Positions 20,901-32,737 are shown, numbered from the stretch's first letter. The stretch: DNA of 64,000 nucleotides from Ciona intestinalis (GCF_000224145.3 NC_020179.2:3375885-3439884); one strand, 5' to 3'. The notes: generated by a model from the letters alone, not told the origin. Program-made: numbers and translations.

Positions 20901-23900
20901 GTGTGTCAGTAAATTGATAAATTCTGTTCGCGCTATGGCACATTTGGTGAGCATGATCAAAAGGTTACGGGTTCAAGGCTTGTTGCTGCTACAATTGTGG
21001 ACTTATGTGTGTATAAGCAAGACACTTAACGGCAATTGCTCCAACCCAGTGGTCACTAATGGGTTGTCTAAGTTGCATGTGTATAAAACAGAAAACCCGT
21101 GTCCTAACAATGTTCATTTTAACCTCTGACATCACTGAGGATGGTTTTAGTTTTTAAACCGAAATGTTTAAAATAAGACAATTGAGTCATGTGGGGTGTA
21201 ATACTGTGTGTATTGAAATGTAAGGGTAAACTTTTTAGTTTATTTTTTTACTTTTAAAATCTTACTCTTCTTGTATGTTGACTGTTCCCGATTCAGGGGA
21301 ATTCCCGTTACAATCTCTGTCTATACAAACACTAGAGGGCATGTTTCCCTCGCTGGCACTTTGTGCGACCAGCAGTGCATCCTAGAAAAATTACATGCAA
21401 GTATATTAAACCAACGAAAAATAATTTTTTTTAAATGGATAGATGCCCAAATGTGATCTGAAGATACTACCAAAGTTTAAAAAAATGAAAAATCTTCTAA
21501 ATGAAGTGAAAAAAACTTGTTGGAGAAAAATAATTTGGTCGTGCAACACAAAAAAAAGTCACCCAACTATGACAGTATAGCAGACAAAACAGATGTATAA
21601 TATTTAAGTTTTCCAAGGTTTATTTCTAATTTTACGAACATATAAACCTGTAGTTCAGTTTGTGAGGTGAGGAAACGAACCGCATCGTCCACACTACCAG
21701 ATGCTACAAAATATTTCACAGCGTCCTTGTTGTTTTCTTCTTCTAAAGACGCAGCATATCTGTTAATAGAATGTGAAAAATCTAAGTTATAACGAATATA
21801 GCTGTCCAGCCACACCAGAAAAAACAACAACAATATATAAATATTATTATTGAACTTGCAGAAAAATTATATTTAAAAAGTTGTTAAAATGCGAATATTT
21901 AAAATCGATCGTAAAACCTATGAACTATCCAATTTTAAAATTAAAACTGTTTTCTATTTAGTTAACATGTTACGGTATTGTTTAAAAATCTTACAGAATG
22001 AATAAGTCTGCACAAGAATTTTCTGCACTGCATTAACCAGTAACAATAGGAACTAGTAAGTTAGATGACACAGAAATACATCTATTCATAGCTTATAAAC
22101 CATATATATATTAACAACCCACTTTCTAGAAAGTTCCGCCCAATATTGAGTTGAAACTGCGGGAGCCAACGAGATTGCTCTCTCCCATTGATTAAGTTGG
22201 ACTAGAATCTCACAGTGCCGTTTCATGTTACCCAGCTTAAGATGAAGCTCGGCAGCGCGCAAGAGGGACTTCTCGTTCTGCCGATACCCTGTGCCGCTCT
22301 TGTACACGATCGAGTGTTCAATTTCTTGGGCATTCGACTAAAATGAAAAAATGTAAATATTTTTTATTTTGAATTTTCAAGCTAAATGTAATACTTTTTC
22401 GGTCTCCAGTATAAAAATGTTAATTTTATTTCCATGTTTTTTATATCGAAAGAGACAAAAAAGTCGGTATTATTTTGTTCCAAAGTTTAAATACCAACAG
22501 AGCCAAAAAAAGTTGCTAAATGCCTGGTAGCAGAAGTAACAAAATCTAGGTATTACTTATGCCAGTCAAAATAGATTAAAACTGTCAAAAAAAGGATTGT
22601 TTGCTTTGTATATTGTAATTTGAAAACTTACTGTTTTATATTTAGTGAGGTGTTTTCTGTGTAGAATTCCATGTTTATAGGACTTGGATAATGAAGATTC
22701 GCGCTGGCCACGAATCACACAAACTAAATCCCACAGATTTTCCAAGCGATAGGATGACTGTTGTAAAGCAAGTTTTTAAATGGTGGAATGTTTGACCTTT
22801 TAGGGACATAAAGTTTTTTAACAAATTTTCTGTTTTTGACCGACTGTCACATATAAAGGTGTTTGTGCTAGCGAAAAACAATCAATTAGACATTTGTTAT
22901 TTAGATAATTTACTTTTTTATTTTGATGCCCTCTTTAAATTTTGGGAAAAAAGCGAATGAATGAATATTTTTATCTCACATGAATAGGGCAACCCCAAGG
23001 ACACACACCCAAAATGGTAGCAGCATTAAGCCTTGAACCCGTAATATTTTAGCTAGAGGCAGGCATGTCAAGAATTAATTATTTTTCACTACTTAGTCAC
23101 AAAATGAAGATACTCCTAAAAACTCACACAGAATAACTCCGAGAACCATCGAAGTTTGATCCAGTCGTTGTTTTTCCTCTCACTAAGTTGAGCCAGGAGT
23201 TGCTTGGACATGTTGCCCGTCAAGTGCAAAGATGTTTTATTCTTCATGGCTTGCTCTGTAGAAAATGATATATATATATAAATACGCTGTTGCTGTTAGT
23301 AAGGACGCAGCCTTACATTTTGGTGGGGGCCAAATGTTTTATGGTTGTGTTTAGGTTGAAAACAAAGCCAAGTTTACTGTTTGTGTGTTTTTTACCAATA
23401 CCCTTAGGCCTTAGTGTAGAAATTGGGATAAGGGCATGGCTACTCAAAGTTACATACGTGGTAACTCAAAAGCGAACAAGCGATGTTAGAAACAAAACAC
23501 CTGTGTTATAACGACTGTCGTTACACCAACGCGCGAGGATAAATAAGTAGTTAAATTAACCTGGAGTTTCCATGATCATATGGGGAGGTTCCTCTGTTAG
23601 TATCTTCAGGAAGAATATCTCTGTGAAAGGACTCAAAGACCACATGCGCAGTGTCGAGTCTCGTGATGACGTTGCAAGCAAGAATGGGTTAAGAGGGTGA
23701 GTGGCAAGTCCTGTTATAAAAAAAATTGTTTTTTCAGTTTTTTTTACTTACATTCTTTTTTTTATTGTTAATCTTATAAAAACTTGTTAAAAACTGCTAA
23801 GTCTTACATTTTTTTATGCTTTAATCATTTCAAAGATAAAATGCTACCAGTGTGGGCATGTGTGTCCTTGGGCAAGACACTTAATGGCAATTGCTCCAAC

Positions 23901-26900
23901 CCAGTGGTCCTTTATATTTTGTTTAAATAGCCTGCTATACATTAAAAAACACATCCCAAAAAACGTATGTGGTAACTTGTAAGCTGGCACTAGGTGTATG
24001 AAACAGAACACCAGTGCTATAATGACTGTCATTGCCCTAGCACACTGTTTAAATTGACTGCCATACACTAAAAAAACACATCCCAAAAACATTAGTAGTA
24101 ACTTGAAACCAGGCATGAGGTGTAGGAAGCAGGACACCTGTCCTGTGCTATAATGAGTGTCATTGCCCTAGCACACAAAATAAATCATTTTTTTTATTAA
24201 ACTTGCCATGGACTACCTACCATATACATCTGCACCATGGTCATGCACAGTATCAATGCAAGTTCCACTCCTTGTGTCCCATAGCTTTAATGTGCTGTCC
24301 CATGAACCTGACGCAAGTAGATATGGCACCTCATGGTTCCATGCAAGACCACGCACATTAGATGTGTGCCCGTTTAAAACAGAAAGACAGTTTTCAGTTG
24401 TGACATCCCATACCCTGATAGTTCTGTGGTAAAAAGAGTTTTTAAAGCCTTTTCTTACTTATAGACAAAGAATTACAAGAAAAATCGCCATACACACGCT
24501 GTGGGTAAAAACTACTTGAGTAACGGTCATGGCTGCAATAACCAATTATCTATAAATCACAAAGTTCCATGGTACACTGGCCACTGCTTAGCGCCTGCCT
24601 TTAAACAAAAGGTTTTGGGTTCAAGGCTCGTCGCTGCTACCATTGTGGGCATATGTGTTCTTGGGTAAGACACTTAACGGCAATTGCTCCAACTCAGTGG
24701 TCACTAATGGGTTGTCCAAACTATCAGTCAAAAAAAATTCAAAAAGTAATCACTCTCAAAGTTACATAGATGAGAACTCATAAGCTGGCACGAGGTGTAT
24801 AAAAAAGGACATGAAACAAAATGTTCTAATGACTGTCCTTGCCCCGCCACGCAAGGGTAAATAAGTTACATACATTTATATATTCACATACTTGTCATCT
24901 GAGCCTGAACAGAGGATATTTTGAATCAGTGGATTCCATCTTACATGGAAAACCTTGGCTGTATGACCTCTCAACATATGGGCGGGACCTGTGGTAGTTT
25001 TCGACATATCCCAAACTCGAGCTATTCCATCATTGCACCCTGTAGCAAGCAAGTCCCTGTTGGTAGAATGTAAAATTTGCTTTTATTTAATTTTTAGTTA
25101 CATTAGTTATTAGTTACATTAGTTACATAGATGTATGTTCTATATTAAATACAAATGTGTTATAAAACGTGTGTTTTCTTATACATCAGACACACAAGGT
25201 GAATTCACATACCTCATGCTCACTGTTGAGCTATGACACGTGTGTCTTTTTATATACCAGACACACATGGTGTATTCATACACTTCATATTCGCTGTAAA
25301 GTTATACACAAGTGTCTTCTTATACACCAGACACACAAGGTAAATTCATATACCTCATGCTCATCGTGGAGTTATAACATGAGTGACTTCTTATACACCA
25401 GACACACATGGTGTTTTATACATTTCATGCTCACTGTCGAATTACAACATATGTGTTTTCTTACATCAAATACACACCGTGAATTCATATACCTCATGCT
25501 CACTGTCGAAGTTATAACATGGGTGACTTCTTATACACCAGACACACATTCATACACATCATGCTCACTGTTGAGTTATAAGATGTGTGTATTCTTATAC
25601 ACCTATGTAAAACACACATGGTGTATACCTTGCCATGTTAATCTATTAAGGACTTACTTATTTGTAAGTGACCATTCACAACCAAAAGCAGAATCGGGGT
25701 GATGGAATTTCTGCTGCAATTCCCCATCCAATCGACGCACAACGCTATGAAAGGACATTGTGATGTCATAATCTTACTGTAAGCCAAGCGTCAATAATTG
25801 GAAACATAAAGCCACTGAATCTGACCCAATTACAGTTAAGCTTATTTTCACATATGCTGAAGCAGCTTANCATGTATTGTCATCTGAACAAGACGCCAGT
25901 CTGTGTGAATCTCTTTGATTCCAGGCTACACAGTAAACAGTGCAGGTGCCATGCTGGAAAACAGGAAACAAAAGATAAAAATAAAACCTAAACTTTCATA
26001 CAGCATTATATTATCTATCGTTCGTCCGGCGCCGTGGTATAGTGGTTAGCGCGCCTGCTTGTAACCCAGAGGTAATGGGTTCAAGGCTTGATGCTGCTAC
26101 CATTGTGGGCGTATGTGTCCTTGGGCAAGAAACTTAACGGCAATTTGCTCCAACCCAGTGGTTACTAATGGGTTGTCTAAATNNNNNNNNNNNNNNNNNN
26201 NNNNNNNNNNNNNNNNNNNNNNNNNNNNNNNNNNNNNNNNNNNNNNNNNNNNNNNNNNNNNNNNNNNNNNNNNNNNNNNNNNNNNNNNNNNNNNNNNNNN
26301 NNNNNNNCATAATTGGAAACATAAAGCCACTGAATCTGACCCAATTACAGTTAAGCTTATTTTCACATATGCTGAAGCAGCTTACCATGTATTGTCATCT
26401 GAACAAGACGCCAGTCTGTGTGAATCTCTTTGATTCCAGGCTACACAGTAAACAGTGCAGGTGCCATGCTGGAAAACAGGAAACAAAAGATAAAAATAAA
26501 ACCTAAACTTTCATACAGCATTATATTATCTATCGTCATATAAATACTTTGAAAACAACTGCCAATTCAAAAATTACCTTAAACAGATAAGATTGTAAAA
26601 TACACCATAAAAAATAACACTGTATTTATATTTAAAAATGTGAATATATTAGTATATCTTTGTATATGTATATTGTTTATGATGTATATCAATATACAAC
26701 AGCTAAATATTAATATAGAATACCAAAATTACTCGATCATTAAGGTATTTTAGTAATGATTTTCAATATCCTCTTAAGCTTTATTCAGTTGGACATATGT
26801 TCGATTAAAACGGAATGAACATTTGGCTATTTTAGGAGTAAACCTAATCTTAAACATCATGTTTAGTTTTTAATACCCTATATAGTCTTTATTTCATTGG

Positions 26901-29900
26901 ACATATTTCCCATTAAAAACGGAATAAAGATCATTAAGATAGTTTAGCAATAAACTAAATCTTAAATTGCATGTTTTCCAACACCCTCTATAGTTTGTTT
27001 CATTGGACATATTTCCCATTGCCTAGCAACTAAATCTTGAACATAGTTCTTGATTAGTTCATAAGTGAATGGGTTATGAAACAATAGAAAGAAACAATAA
27101 CAAAGAACACTTGACTACCAATTCAAAGCATGTCAACAGCAACAAGGTTTTAGAGAAACAAGTCAAAGCAATGGTATAGCATCTCAACAAGAACAATAAT
27201 ATTCACGCCTTTTATCCAAAACATTATTTATATTTCTGTTTTTTGCCACAAGTGTGTTTTAACAACCGTTGTTTGACTGTAATTCCTCTTTTTTTGCCTT
27301 TTTGATATCGTCGATGAAACAAAATAAATTTTATCATTCAATATTTTGAGTATATGTAAATCCCAAATCTGTCCATTTTTATAAATTTAATATTAAATTA
27401 AGCCATTTGATCAATACACAAACACCTTTACAATCTTGGAAATCTGGAACTCTTAGTATATAAATAATTTACATGATTTTTTAATAGCATGTATAATGCA
27501 TTTTAATCTGCCTCTTTATAACCTTTTTTAAGATTTTTTTGGATTTGTCACTTTAAAAAACCTAATTTTTTGTTTGTTTGTTTACACGCTTTTTTTAATA
27601 ATGTGTGTATAGTATATTTTAACAGTGTCTGCTTAAGTCTCATTATGCACCTATTTTAGAGTTGATTTGACTTCTTTATACACCTTTAAAATCCTTTACC
27701 CCTTGTTTATTTATAAAATTAACTGATTTCAGCCACAAAAGCTTCTTACCTCTTTAAATCTTCTTATAATTTTCGAGTTACCAAAATCCCACACAAAAAC
27801 ACCTCTTTTCCTTGTCCCACAAGCTATACAGTTCAAATCACCTGTGTATGAATCAATAATGCATGAAAATAACATATACTCCTATGCTAATGCTGTAGGC
27901 TTTGCTTATATCCTAACAAGTGACCCAATACTATGATACTGTCTTTTTCGGGAAAGATTTTGAACAATTATAAGCCGTGGCGCTGTCAGAAAAAAATGGG
28001 GGAGATGGGAATTTTAATTTTTTATATTTTTAGGGTGAGGTTGCACCCCAAACCACCCTGGCTGTGCCACTGATTAAAAGTATAGGCTTAGTGTGTTTTT
28101 AAAATGTATACATTAACTTTTATTTAGAAACAAAAAGTTTATATTAAACAAAAGTAGAAATTTAAATAACTGTAAACTATAAACGTCTGAACCAAACGAA
28201 ACATTATAGATAACAATGCTATATCAAAATTTGACCTTAAATGATACTGAAAAAAATTTACAAAAAAAACACAATAAATTGGGTTTTGAACATTAAAAGT
28301 TGATTGACTTTTACTGTGAATGTGAAACAGGATACAGTAGGGCTAATGTATTATTCATATGGGACAGTATTACAACTGCATGATAGGAAAACAAGCGTAG
28401 CTTAGTTTAGGCAATGCAAGTACTTTAACAAACAGACTAATTCTGCTATTTAATGTACAAAAATACCTTAAGATAATTAAATTATAAGTATAACCTAAAC
28501 AAAATGAAATAAATGTAACAAATAAAGACAGCACTTTTTTAATATTATTAGGAATAGTACTGTGGGCCAAGATACTAATCTAGTTTTAAACAATTTACAA
28601 CAGACTTTTAAAATCGCAGGGCTACGGTTAAATTTATATAGTTGTGTAAATATTCTTTGTTTACTATCAAATGGGACGAGATAAGAAATTAAAATGTTTT
28701 AACTGACCCCACCCTACTATACAAATAAACTATTTCCAATATTTCTGTTCACCTGGAGCCCACGCAATTGAGTATATAACACCTTCATTTCCAATAGTAG
28801 AATTGACAGTTGTAAGTCTATCTACGGACCAAACTTTCACAGTTCCATCAAACGAAGCCGTTGCTATCGACTTTGGATCATCAGGTTTAAATTTGCAATC
28901 AAATATTGTTTCTATGTGGCCCTAAAACAATTCTATTTTAAACTTTTTTATTTTTTTTTCTTCTTTTTTTATAAACAGAAACATTCAGAAAATACATATA
29001 AATAAAAAATGCCAAAATGGTATTACAGATAGTCAGATACGACAGTGAATTTAAACCCAAGATTTTTGATGCCAAGTAGTTTTTCAGATAGGCTATAGCT
29101 TTTAGAAATCTTAATGACGGTCTAAATGCCTTTGCTACACTATATTTGTTTAACATAGGAAAAGCAACAACATACTACATTATACAGTATTCTATTCTGT
29201 TTAACTTTGGTGAGGCCCTACAAGTTAACACGCCATCGGACATGAGAATTGGGCACGAGTTGGCCTATACAATATTACATACAATATGCTACATTAATCT
29301 GTATTCTATTTCATGAGGGTGAGGCTTTGCACCATGGCAAGCAATGGAACATGGGAATTAGGCCAGAGTTGGAGGTTGGACCATTACTACAATATTACTA
29401 AGTATATAATGGGATTAGGCTTGAGTTGGCCTATTACTACAACATTGCATACAATATGCTTTAATCTGTATTCTATTTTATGTGGGCGAGGTCCTGTAGC
29501 ATAACAGGCCATGGGACATGGGAATTAGACCAGATTGGACCATTACTCCGATATTACTAAGTTAGAATGGTTTGAATAACGATGCCTCACCTGTTCCCGA
29601 AGAAACTCCCATTTTCCGAGCTGTAGATTGTAAAGCCCGATGCCGCCATCTGAGAATGTGCACACGACGCGCGCAGGAGGCACCGAGTGCACAGTGGAGA
29701 TGAGGTAAGGGAGGAGTGGACACGATCCCGGATAGGAGGAGGATTTTGGGAAGAGGACTTTTTCATTTTAGATGATCCTAAGAAAAAAAAAAAAATTTTT
29801 AATTAAAAAAGTGCTTTTTAATTTTTGTTAAAAAAATTATAAAAATTAAGATTGTTATTTTTATCCAGTTGAATAATTGATGTGAGAGAATATATTACCA

Positions 29901-32737
29901 GTATTCTGCAGTGAAGCAAGGACATGCAAGCAACTGAATCCAGTGGATTTTAGGCTAAAGCTTTGAAGTGGGGTACTTTGTGAGGCACTCCATAATCTAA
30001 GTACACCAGATTCACGATCTGAAACACAAGAAAAGCAGACAGAAAATTATAAAATGCCACAAAATTACAAAAAGATACAAATAACAGAAACAAAATTATA
30101 TGAAAGTGACATAAATAGGCATAAAATAAAAAAGTTAAAATCTTAGAAAAAATTGGCACAAAATAACAAAACATTAAAATACAAAAATATTGAAAGGTTT
30201 ATAGGTTACAAATTAACAACAACAAAATATAGTTATACTGGCATAGTCTCATGGGTTAAGGGAATTTCCCCACTTACCCCCTGTAAGGAACATCCCAGGT
30301 GCAGAATCAATCCAAGACATGGTTGTCGTGGAAACCATTTTGCTCGGTAAAGTAAAAGTAGTGATGAGACAGCATGACTTTGCATCTACAAGCTGTGTGC
30401 CTACATTTGTAAACATTACACAGATAAAAACATAGGAATCAAATATATTACGATACCTTATTATTTAATGTGGAGACTGTAATATGTTTTGGCTCTGCTT
30501 GTGAGTTAAGAAATCTTTTAATATTAAGGGGTGAATTACAACAAATTTTATCATTGTATTTAAGACCCATTATACTAATTAAAATAAATATACTAATACA
30601 GTATACAATCCAGTTTCCAACTCATACTTTTCTACAAGCTGCCCAAAAACTAACATAACAAGATGGTTGTAATACAGAACACTAAAAACAGACAGTGGTG
30701 CAGCAAAGGGGATTTGGGGGTCACAACCCTAAAAAATAAAAAAATAAACACATTTTTTTAAACCCTGTTCCCTTTTTCTGGATACACCACTATGCACATA
30801 AATACCTGACTGCTTTCTTGCTACAAGTAAGTAATCCAATGATAAAGGATCCCAAGCCAAAGCCACAACTGCATTATCCTGTATTGGCTCTTCGGATGCT
30901 TTTAAAGCATGTTTGTTGCGAATACCTAAATGAATGAATGCAATTTATTACCTTGCGTGACAGAGCAACAACAGTATTATAACCTGGGTACCCTAATTTA
31001 TATACCTCATGTCCACTATAGATTTTCTACATTTGCAACAGCAATGAGCCTCAAACCCTTAACCTCTTGTCTAAGTGTTCCAACCACCATTTTATTATAC
31101 CAAAAGTTAGAAATACTCATAACACTTTGGCCTTAAAAAAATGTGTAGCCTATTGCAGAAATATGCTTACCTGATTGGAAAAAAGATAGACTGCCGTCTA
31201 TATGGCCTACTACCAGTTTTGATGCATCAGTATGATGAAAACGGAATATTGAAATGTCCGAACCAAAACTGCTTGTGTTTTCTACAGTAGAGACTCTGTC
31301 ACTTATTGTGTCCCATACTGAAATAGGACCTCTGGACCAGGAGTATGCAAGTGTTTGGCTTTTGTTTGAAGGCAGCCAGCAAATGCATTTTGGGATATCT
31401 GTAGAAATTATAAGAATATGTGATGAGTCTGATGACTTAACTGTAATAATCTAGAATTTTTAGTTTAAAAATTAATTCAATCTTTGATATCATAACCTAT
31501 GAGATAAAAAATACAGTTTATTTCTATAACTCAAACAAGTGTAATCTTAAGACTATGATATAGTCAGATGAATAGGTGAAAAATATTATAATAATAATAA
31601 TAACCTTTATTTATCTTTTCGATCACGGTAGCAAAGATTTAGATATATTTTAAACGAAAAGACAGGATAAAACGACAAAACAACAGTTGTTAAAATACGC
31701 GAACACTTGAGTTAAAAACATATTTACATTTAATTGGAAGAAAATAAGCGTGGTCGCTACACCTACCTTATTTTCAAGTATTTAAATGCACTCACTTGTG
31801 AGTTTGTCGTGAGATTTGATGCATTTCCTTTTATTTACGTCCCATACACATATTCTACCATCTGCAGCAGAAGTTGCAAATAACTCTGTATGGACAAGAT
31901 TCCATGATATACTTGTGATAGTTTTGCTATGTGTTGCATTGATCGATGTCAAATGGTATTCTCCATAAGCCTCATCATACTAAAGAAACAGGAATTTAGT
32001 CTTTCAATTTGTATGAGACAATTTAAACAAATGAATGAAGTGAGCTTATTCTTGTGGTGGGGAAACGAATTATTGAATGAATGTAACTTGCTTTATCCTC
32101 GCATGACAAAAAAACGACAGCCGTTATAACATGGGTGTTCTCATAAATAAACCTCATGGCAGTTTACGAGTTACCACATATGTAACTTTGTGGGTGATTG
32201 ATTTTTTCTGTATGACTGATAGTTTAGCCAGCTCATTAGTGGCCACTGGGTTGGAGCAATTGCCTTGAACTGTCTTGCCCCCAGACTGCAGAGTATGGCA
32301 GGTGCACGCGCGATTTTTTTACAGACTTTCGGTTATGCACGCCACAATTTGTCCTCACACGCCAATTAATTAAACAAAGAAAAAAATACGTATTAAATTA
32401 AGTAAGATTTCCTAACGTGGCTTGAAAATGTACGTGGTTTGCACGCAGATTTTTAATGATAGCACGCGCGAACGCGAAAAATAACCGTCTTGCACGCGCA
32501 AGATCTCGTCAGGAACTGCCATACTTTGCAGACTGGTCTTGCCCAAGGACACATACGCCCACAAAACTGCACATGACTGATTTTTCCAGACTAGTCCAGT
32601 AAACCATTTACCTCATATATATAAACTGCAAGAGTAGAGCAATATGCAAAGCTTGGCCCACGACCAGTGACCATATTAAGATTCCATGGTTGGCAACCAG
32701 CAGCTACTAAACCAGTTTGGCGTATGGTCTTTGACAT
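17965..32737 (-). CDS. WDR17: WD repeat-containing protein 17 (WDR17)
   Basis: Two N-terminal WD40 propellers followed by a long helical (TPR-like) C-terminal half. Exons (minus): 32737-32612, 31979-31796, 31398-31171, 30925-30806, 30400-30278, 30018-29899, 29757-29591, 28921-28753, 27841-27750, 26468-26386, 25744-25658, 25056-24892, 24423-24221, 23710-23561, 23255-23128, 22757-22632, 22337-22123, 21759-21648, 21381-21266, 20886-20763, 20336-20236, 20064-19916, 19298-19098, 18794-18590, 18232-17965. All phases agree: 1253 residues, against about 1300 in vertebrates. Diagnostic runs are the N-terminal QTGLVAAGCQPWN, GHIETIFDCKFKPDDP, repeated D-G-x-V-x-V-W endings, RGHTAKVFHVRWNP and the C-terminal DGSNLPSHSDVHVS. 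Biochemical role poorly known. Oddities: exon 10 is present twice around a gap (25953-25871 and 26468-26386); exon 7 needs a weak acceptor; exon 23 starts inside a SINE. Confidence 0.93.
18255..18378 (-). mobile_element. SINE tail (family B)
   Basis: Reverse complement of the tail, from ATGAATGCATGTAACTTTTT through CATTATAACACGGGTGTTCG to TAACTTTGTAAATGATT. It lies in the last intron of WDR17; a second, shorter tail is at 18490-18560 on plus. Confidence 0.7.
18786..18862. repeat. Triple repeat over WDR17 exon 24 acceptor
   Basis: Three copies of a unit of about 27 bp (TTTGTCTATGATGTCATAA and variants). Read on minus, each contains an acceptor-like (A/T)TAG followed by ACAAA. Only the exon-proximal copy leaves the frame open. 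Confidence 0.8.
19240..19475 (+). mobile_element. SINE (family B) overlapping WDR17 exon 23
   Basis: SINE body CAACCCAGTGGTCACTAATG then tail GATAACTTGTAAGCTGGCAC through CCCCACCACGTGAGGGTAAA. The 3' edge of the WDR17 exon lies inside the body: the acceptor AG is at 19300-19299 (minus). Confidence 0.8.
19690..19875. repeat. Repeat family D
   Basis: About 185 bp: TCTTCGATTACGGTAGCAAA, ACAAAACAACAGTTGTTAAA, CATTTAATTGGACAAAAAAA and GTGGTCACTACACCTAGCAG. Other copies: 31583-31770, 60930-61105, and diverged ones at about 52735-52830 and 60365-60490. No coding capacity; class unknown. Confidence 0.7.
20905..21122 (+). mobile_element. SINE (family B)
   Basis: tRNA-like head with GGTTACGGGTTCAAGGCTTG, body CACTTAACGGCAATTGCTCC, then a shortened tail. 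It lies in WDR17 intron 19. Confidence 0.75.
22975..23060 (-). mobile_element. SINE head fragment (family B)
   Basis: Reverse complement of the head: AAGGACACACACCC, AATGGTAGCAGCATTAAGCC, TAGAGGCAGGCATG. It lies in WDR17 intron 15. Confidence 0.65.
23440..23548 (+). mobile_element. SINE tail (family B)
   Basis: AAAGTTACATACGTGGTAAC, AACACCTGTGTTATAACGAC and GCGCGAGGATAAATAAGTAG, ending 13 bp before WDR17 exon 14. Confidence 0.7.
23850..24175 (+). mobile_element. SINE (family B) with two tails
   Basis: A head/body piece (CTTGGGCAAGACACTTAATG) is followed by two successive tails (about 23965-24050 and 24090-24175), both ending GTCATTGCCCTAGCACAC. It lies in WDR17 intron 12. Confidence 0.75.
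24571..24885 (+). mobile_element. SINE (family B), near full length
   Basis: The best full structure here. A tRNA-like head has a B-box-like GGGTTCAAGGCTCG, then CTTAACGGCAATTGCTCC, the GTCACTAATGGGTTGTCC body, an A-rich link, and a tail ending CCCGCCACGCAAGGGTAAAT. About 300 bp. Likely the composite SINE known from Ciona (Cics type, named from memory). It lies in WDR17 intron 11. Confidence 0.8.
25160..25625. repeat. Minisatellite, about 75-bp unit, 6 copies
   Basis: The unit carries CTTATACACCAGACACACA(A/T)GGT, TCATACACCTCATGCTCACT and GTTATAACATG, with 10-20% divergence between copies. It lies in WDR17 intron 11, ending about 35 bp from exon 11. A long frame through it is an artefact of the repeat. 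Confidence 0.85.
25794..26024. other. Haplotype copy of WDR17 exon 10 region
   Basis: Nearly identical to 26310-26538, including WDR17 exon 10 (here 25953-25871, with an N at the donor G, 25870). Using both copies would add 83 nt and break the frame, so one is probably an assembly duplicate. Confidence 0.8.
26027..26182 (+). mobile_element. SINE (family B) head, cut by gap
   Basis: The clearest tRNA-like head: GCGCCGTGGTATAGTGGTTA (A box) and GGTAATGGGTTCAAGGCTTG (B box), then the body, running into the gap. The other copy of this region lacks it, so it may be a polymorphic insertion. Confidence 0.85.
26183..26307. other. Assembly gap, 125 N
   Basis: 125 N between a SINE-containing copy and a SINE-free copy of the same WDR17 exon 10 segment. 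Confidence 0.99.
26760..27055. repeat. Imperfect tandem repeat, about 110-bp unit
   Basis: Three copies marked by TCATTGGACATATTTCCCATT, AACGGAAT, TTAGCAATAAAC and CACCCTCTATAGT variants. It lies in WDR17 intron 9, which is otherwise AT-rich DNA without recognisable features. Confidence 0.75.
28554..28720. mobile_element. MITE family A, GTAC subtype
   Basis: ATAGTACTGTGGGCCAAGAT to GACCCCACCCTACTAT. It lies in WDR17 intron 8, 33 bp from exon 8. Confidence 0.8.
29205..29560. repeat. Repeat family C, three tandem copies
   Basis: Three successive blocks with GTGAGGC(C/T), GGGAATTAGGCC and GTTGGCCTATTACTAC, linked by TACAATATGCTACATTAATC. It lies in WDR17 intron 7. Confidence 0.75.
30925..31030 (-). 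mobile_element. SINE tail fragment (family B)
   Basis: Minus-oriented tail (GAATGAATGCAATTTATTAC, AGTATTATAACCTGGGT, ACCTCATGTCCACTATAG) touching the 5' border of WDR17 exon 4, so the acceptor tract there is repeat-derived or was overwritten. Confidence 0.55.
31583..31770. repeat. Repeat family D
   Basis: TTATCTTTTCGATCACGGTA, ACAAAACAACAGTTGTTAAA, CATTTAATTGGAAGAAAATA and GTGGTCGCTACACCTACC. It lies in WDR17 intron 2. Confidence 0.75.
32085..32610 (-). mobile_element. SINE (family B), interrupted by a hAT-like element
   Basis: Reverse-oriented SINE: tail ATGAATGTAACTTGCTTTAT, body TCATTAGTGGCCACTGGGTT, then split by an insertion at 32281-32536 and resumed at TCTTGCCCAAGGACACATAC. It lies in WDR17 intron 1. 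Confidence 0.8.
32281..32536. mobile_element. hAT-like non-autonomous element, 256 bp
   Basis: Terminal inverted repeats of 21 bp (CCAGACTGCAGAGTATGGCA at the left; the right end CTTTGCAGACTGG mirrors it, 19/21). It is flanked by an exact 8-bp target duplication, TCTTGCCC (32273-32280 and 32537-32544), the length expected of hAT elements. The inside is rich in GCACGCGC words and has no coding capacity. Confidence 0.85.

Noticed and set aside
25169-25702. 177-codon open frame on plus
   Set aside because: It lies entirely in the 75-bp minisatellite; the unit length is a multiple of three, which keeps a frame open by chance. It is antisense to a WDR17 intron and exon 11.
26386-26468. Genuine tandem duplication of WDR17 exon 10
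   Set aside because: Including both copies shifts the frame, and the copies flank a gap; a haplotype artefact is more likely.
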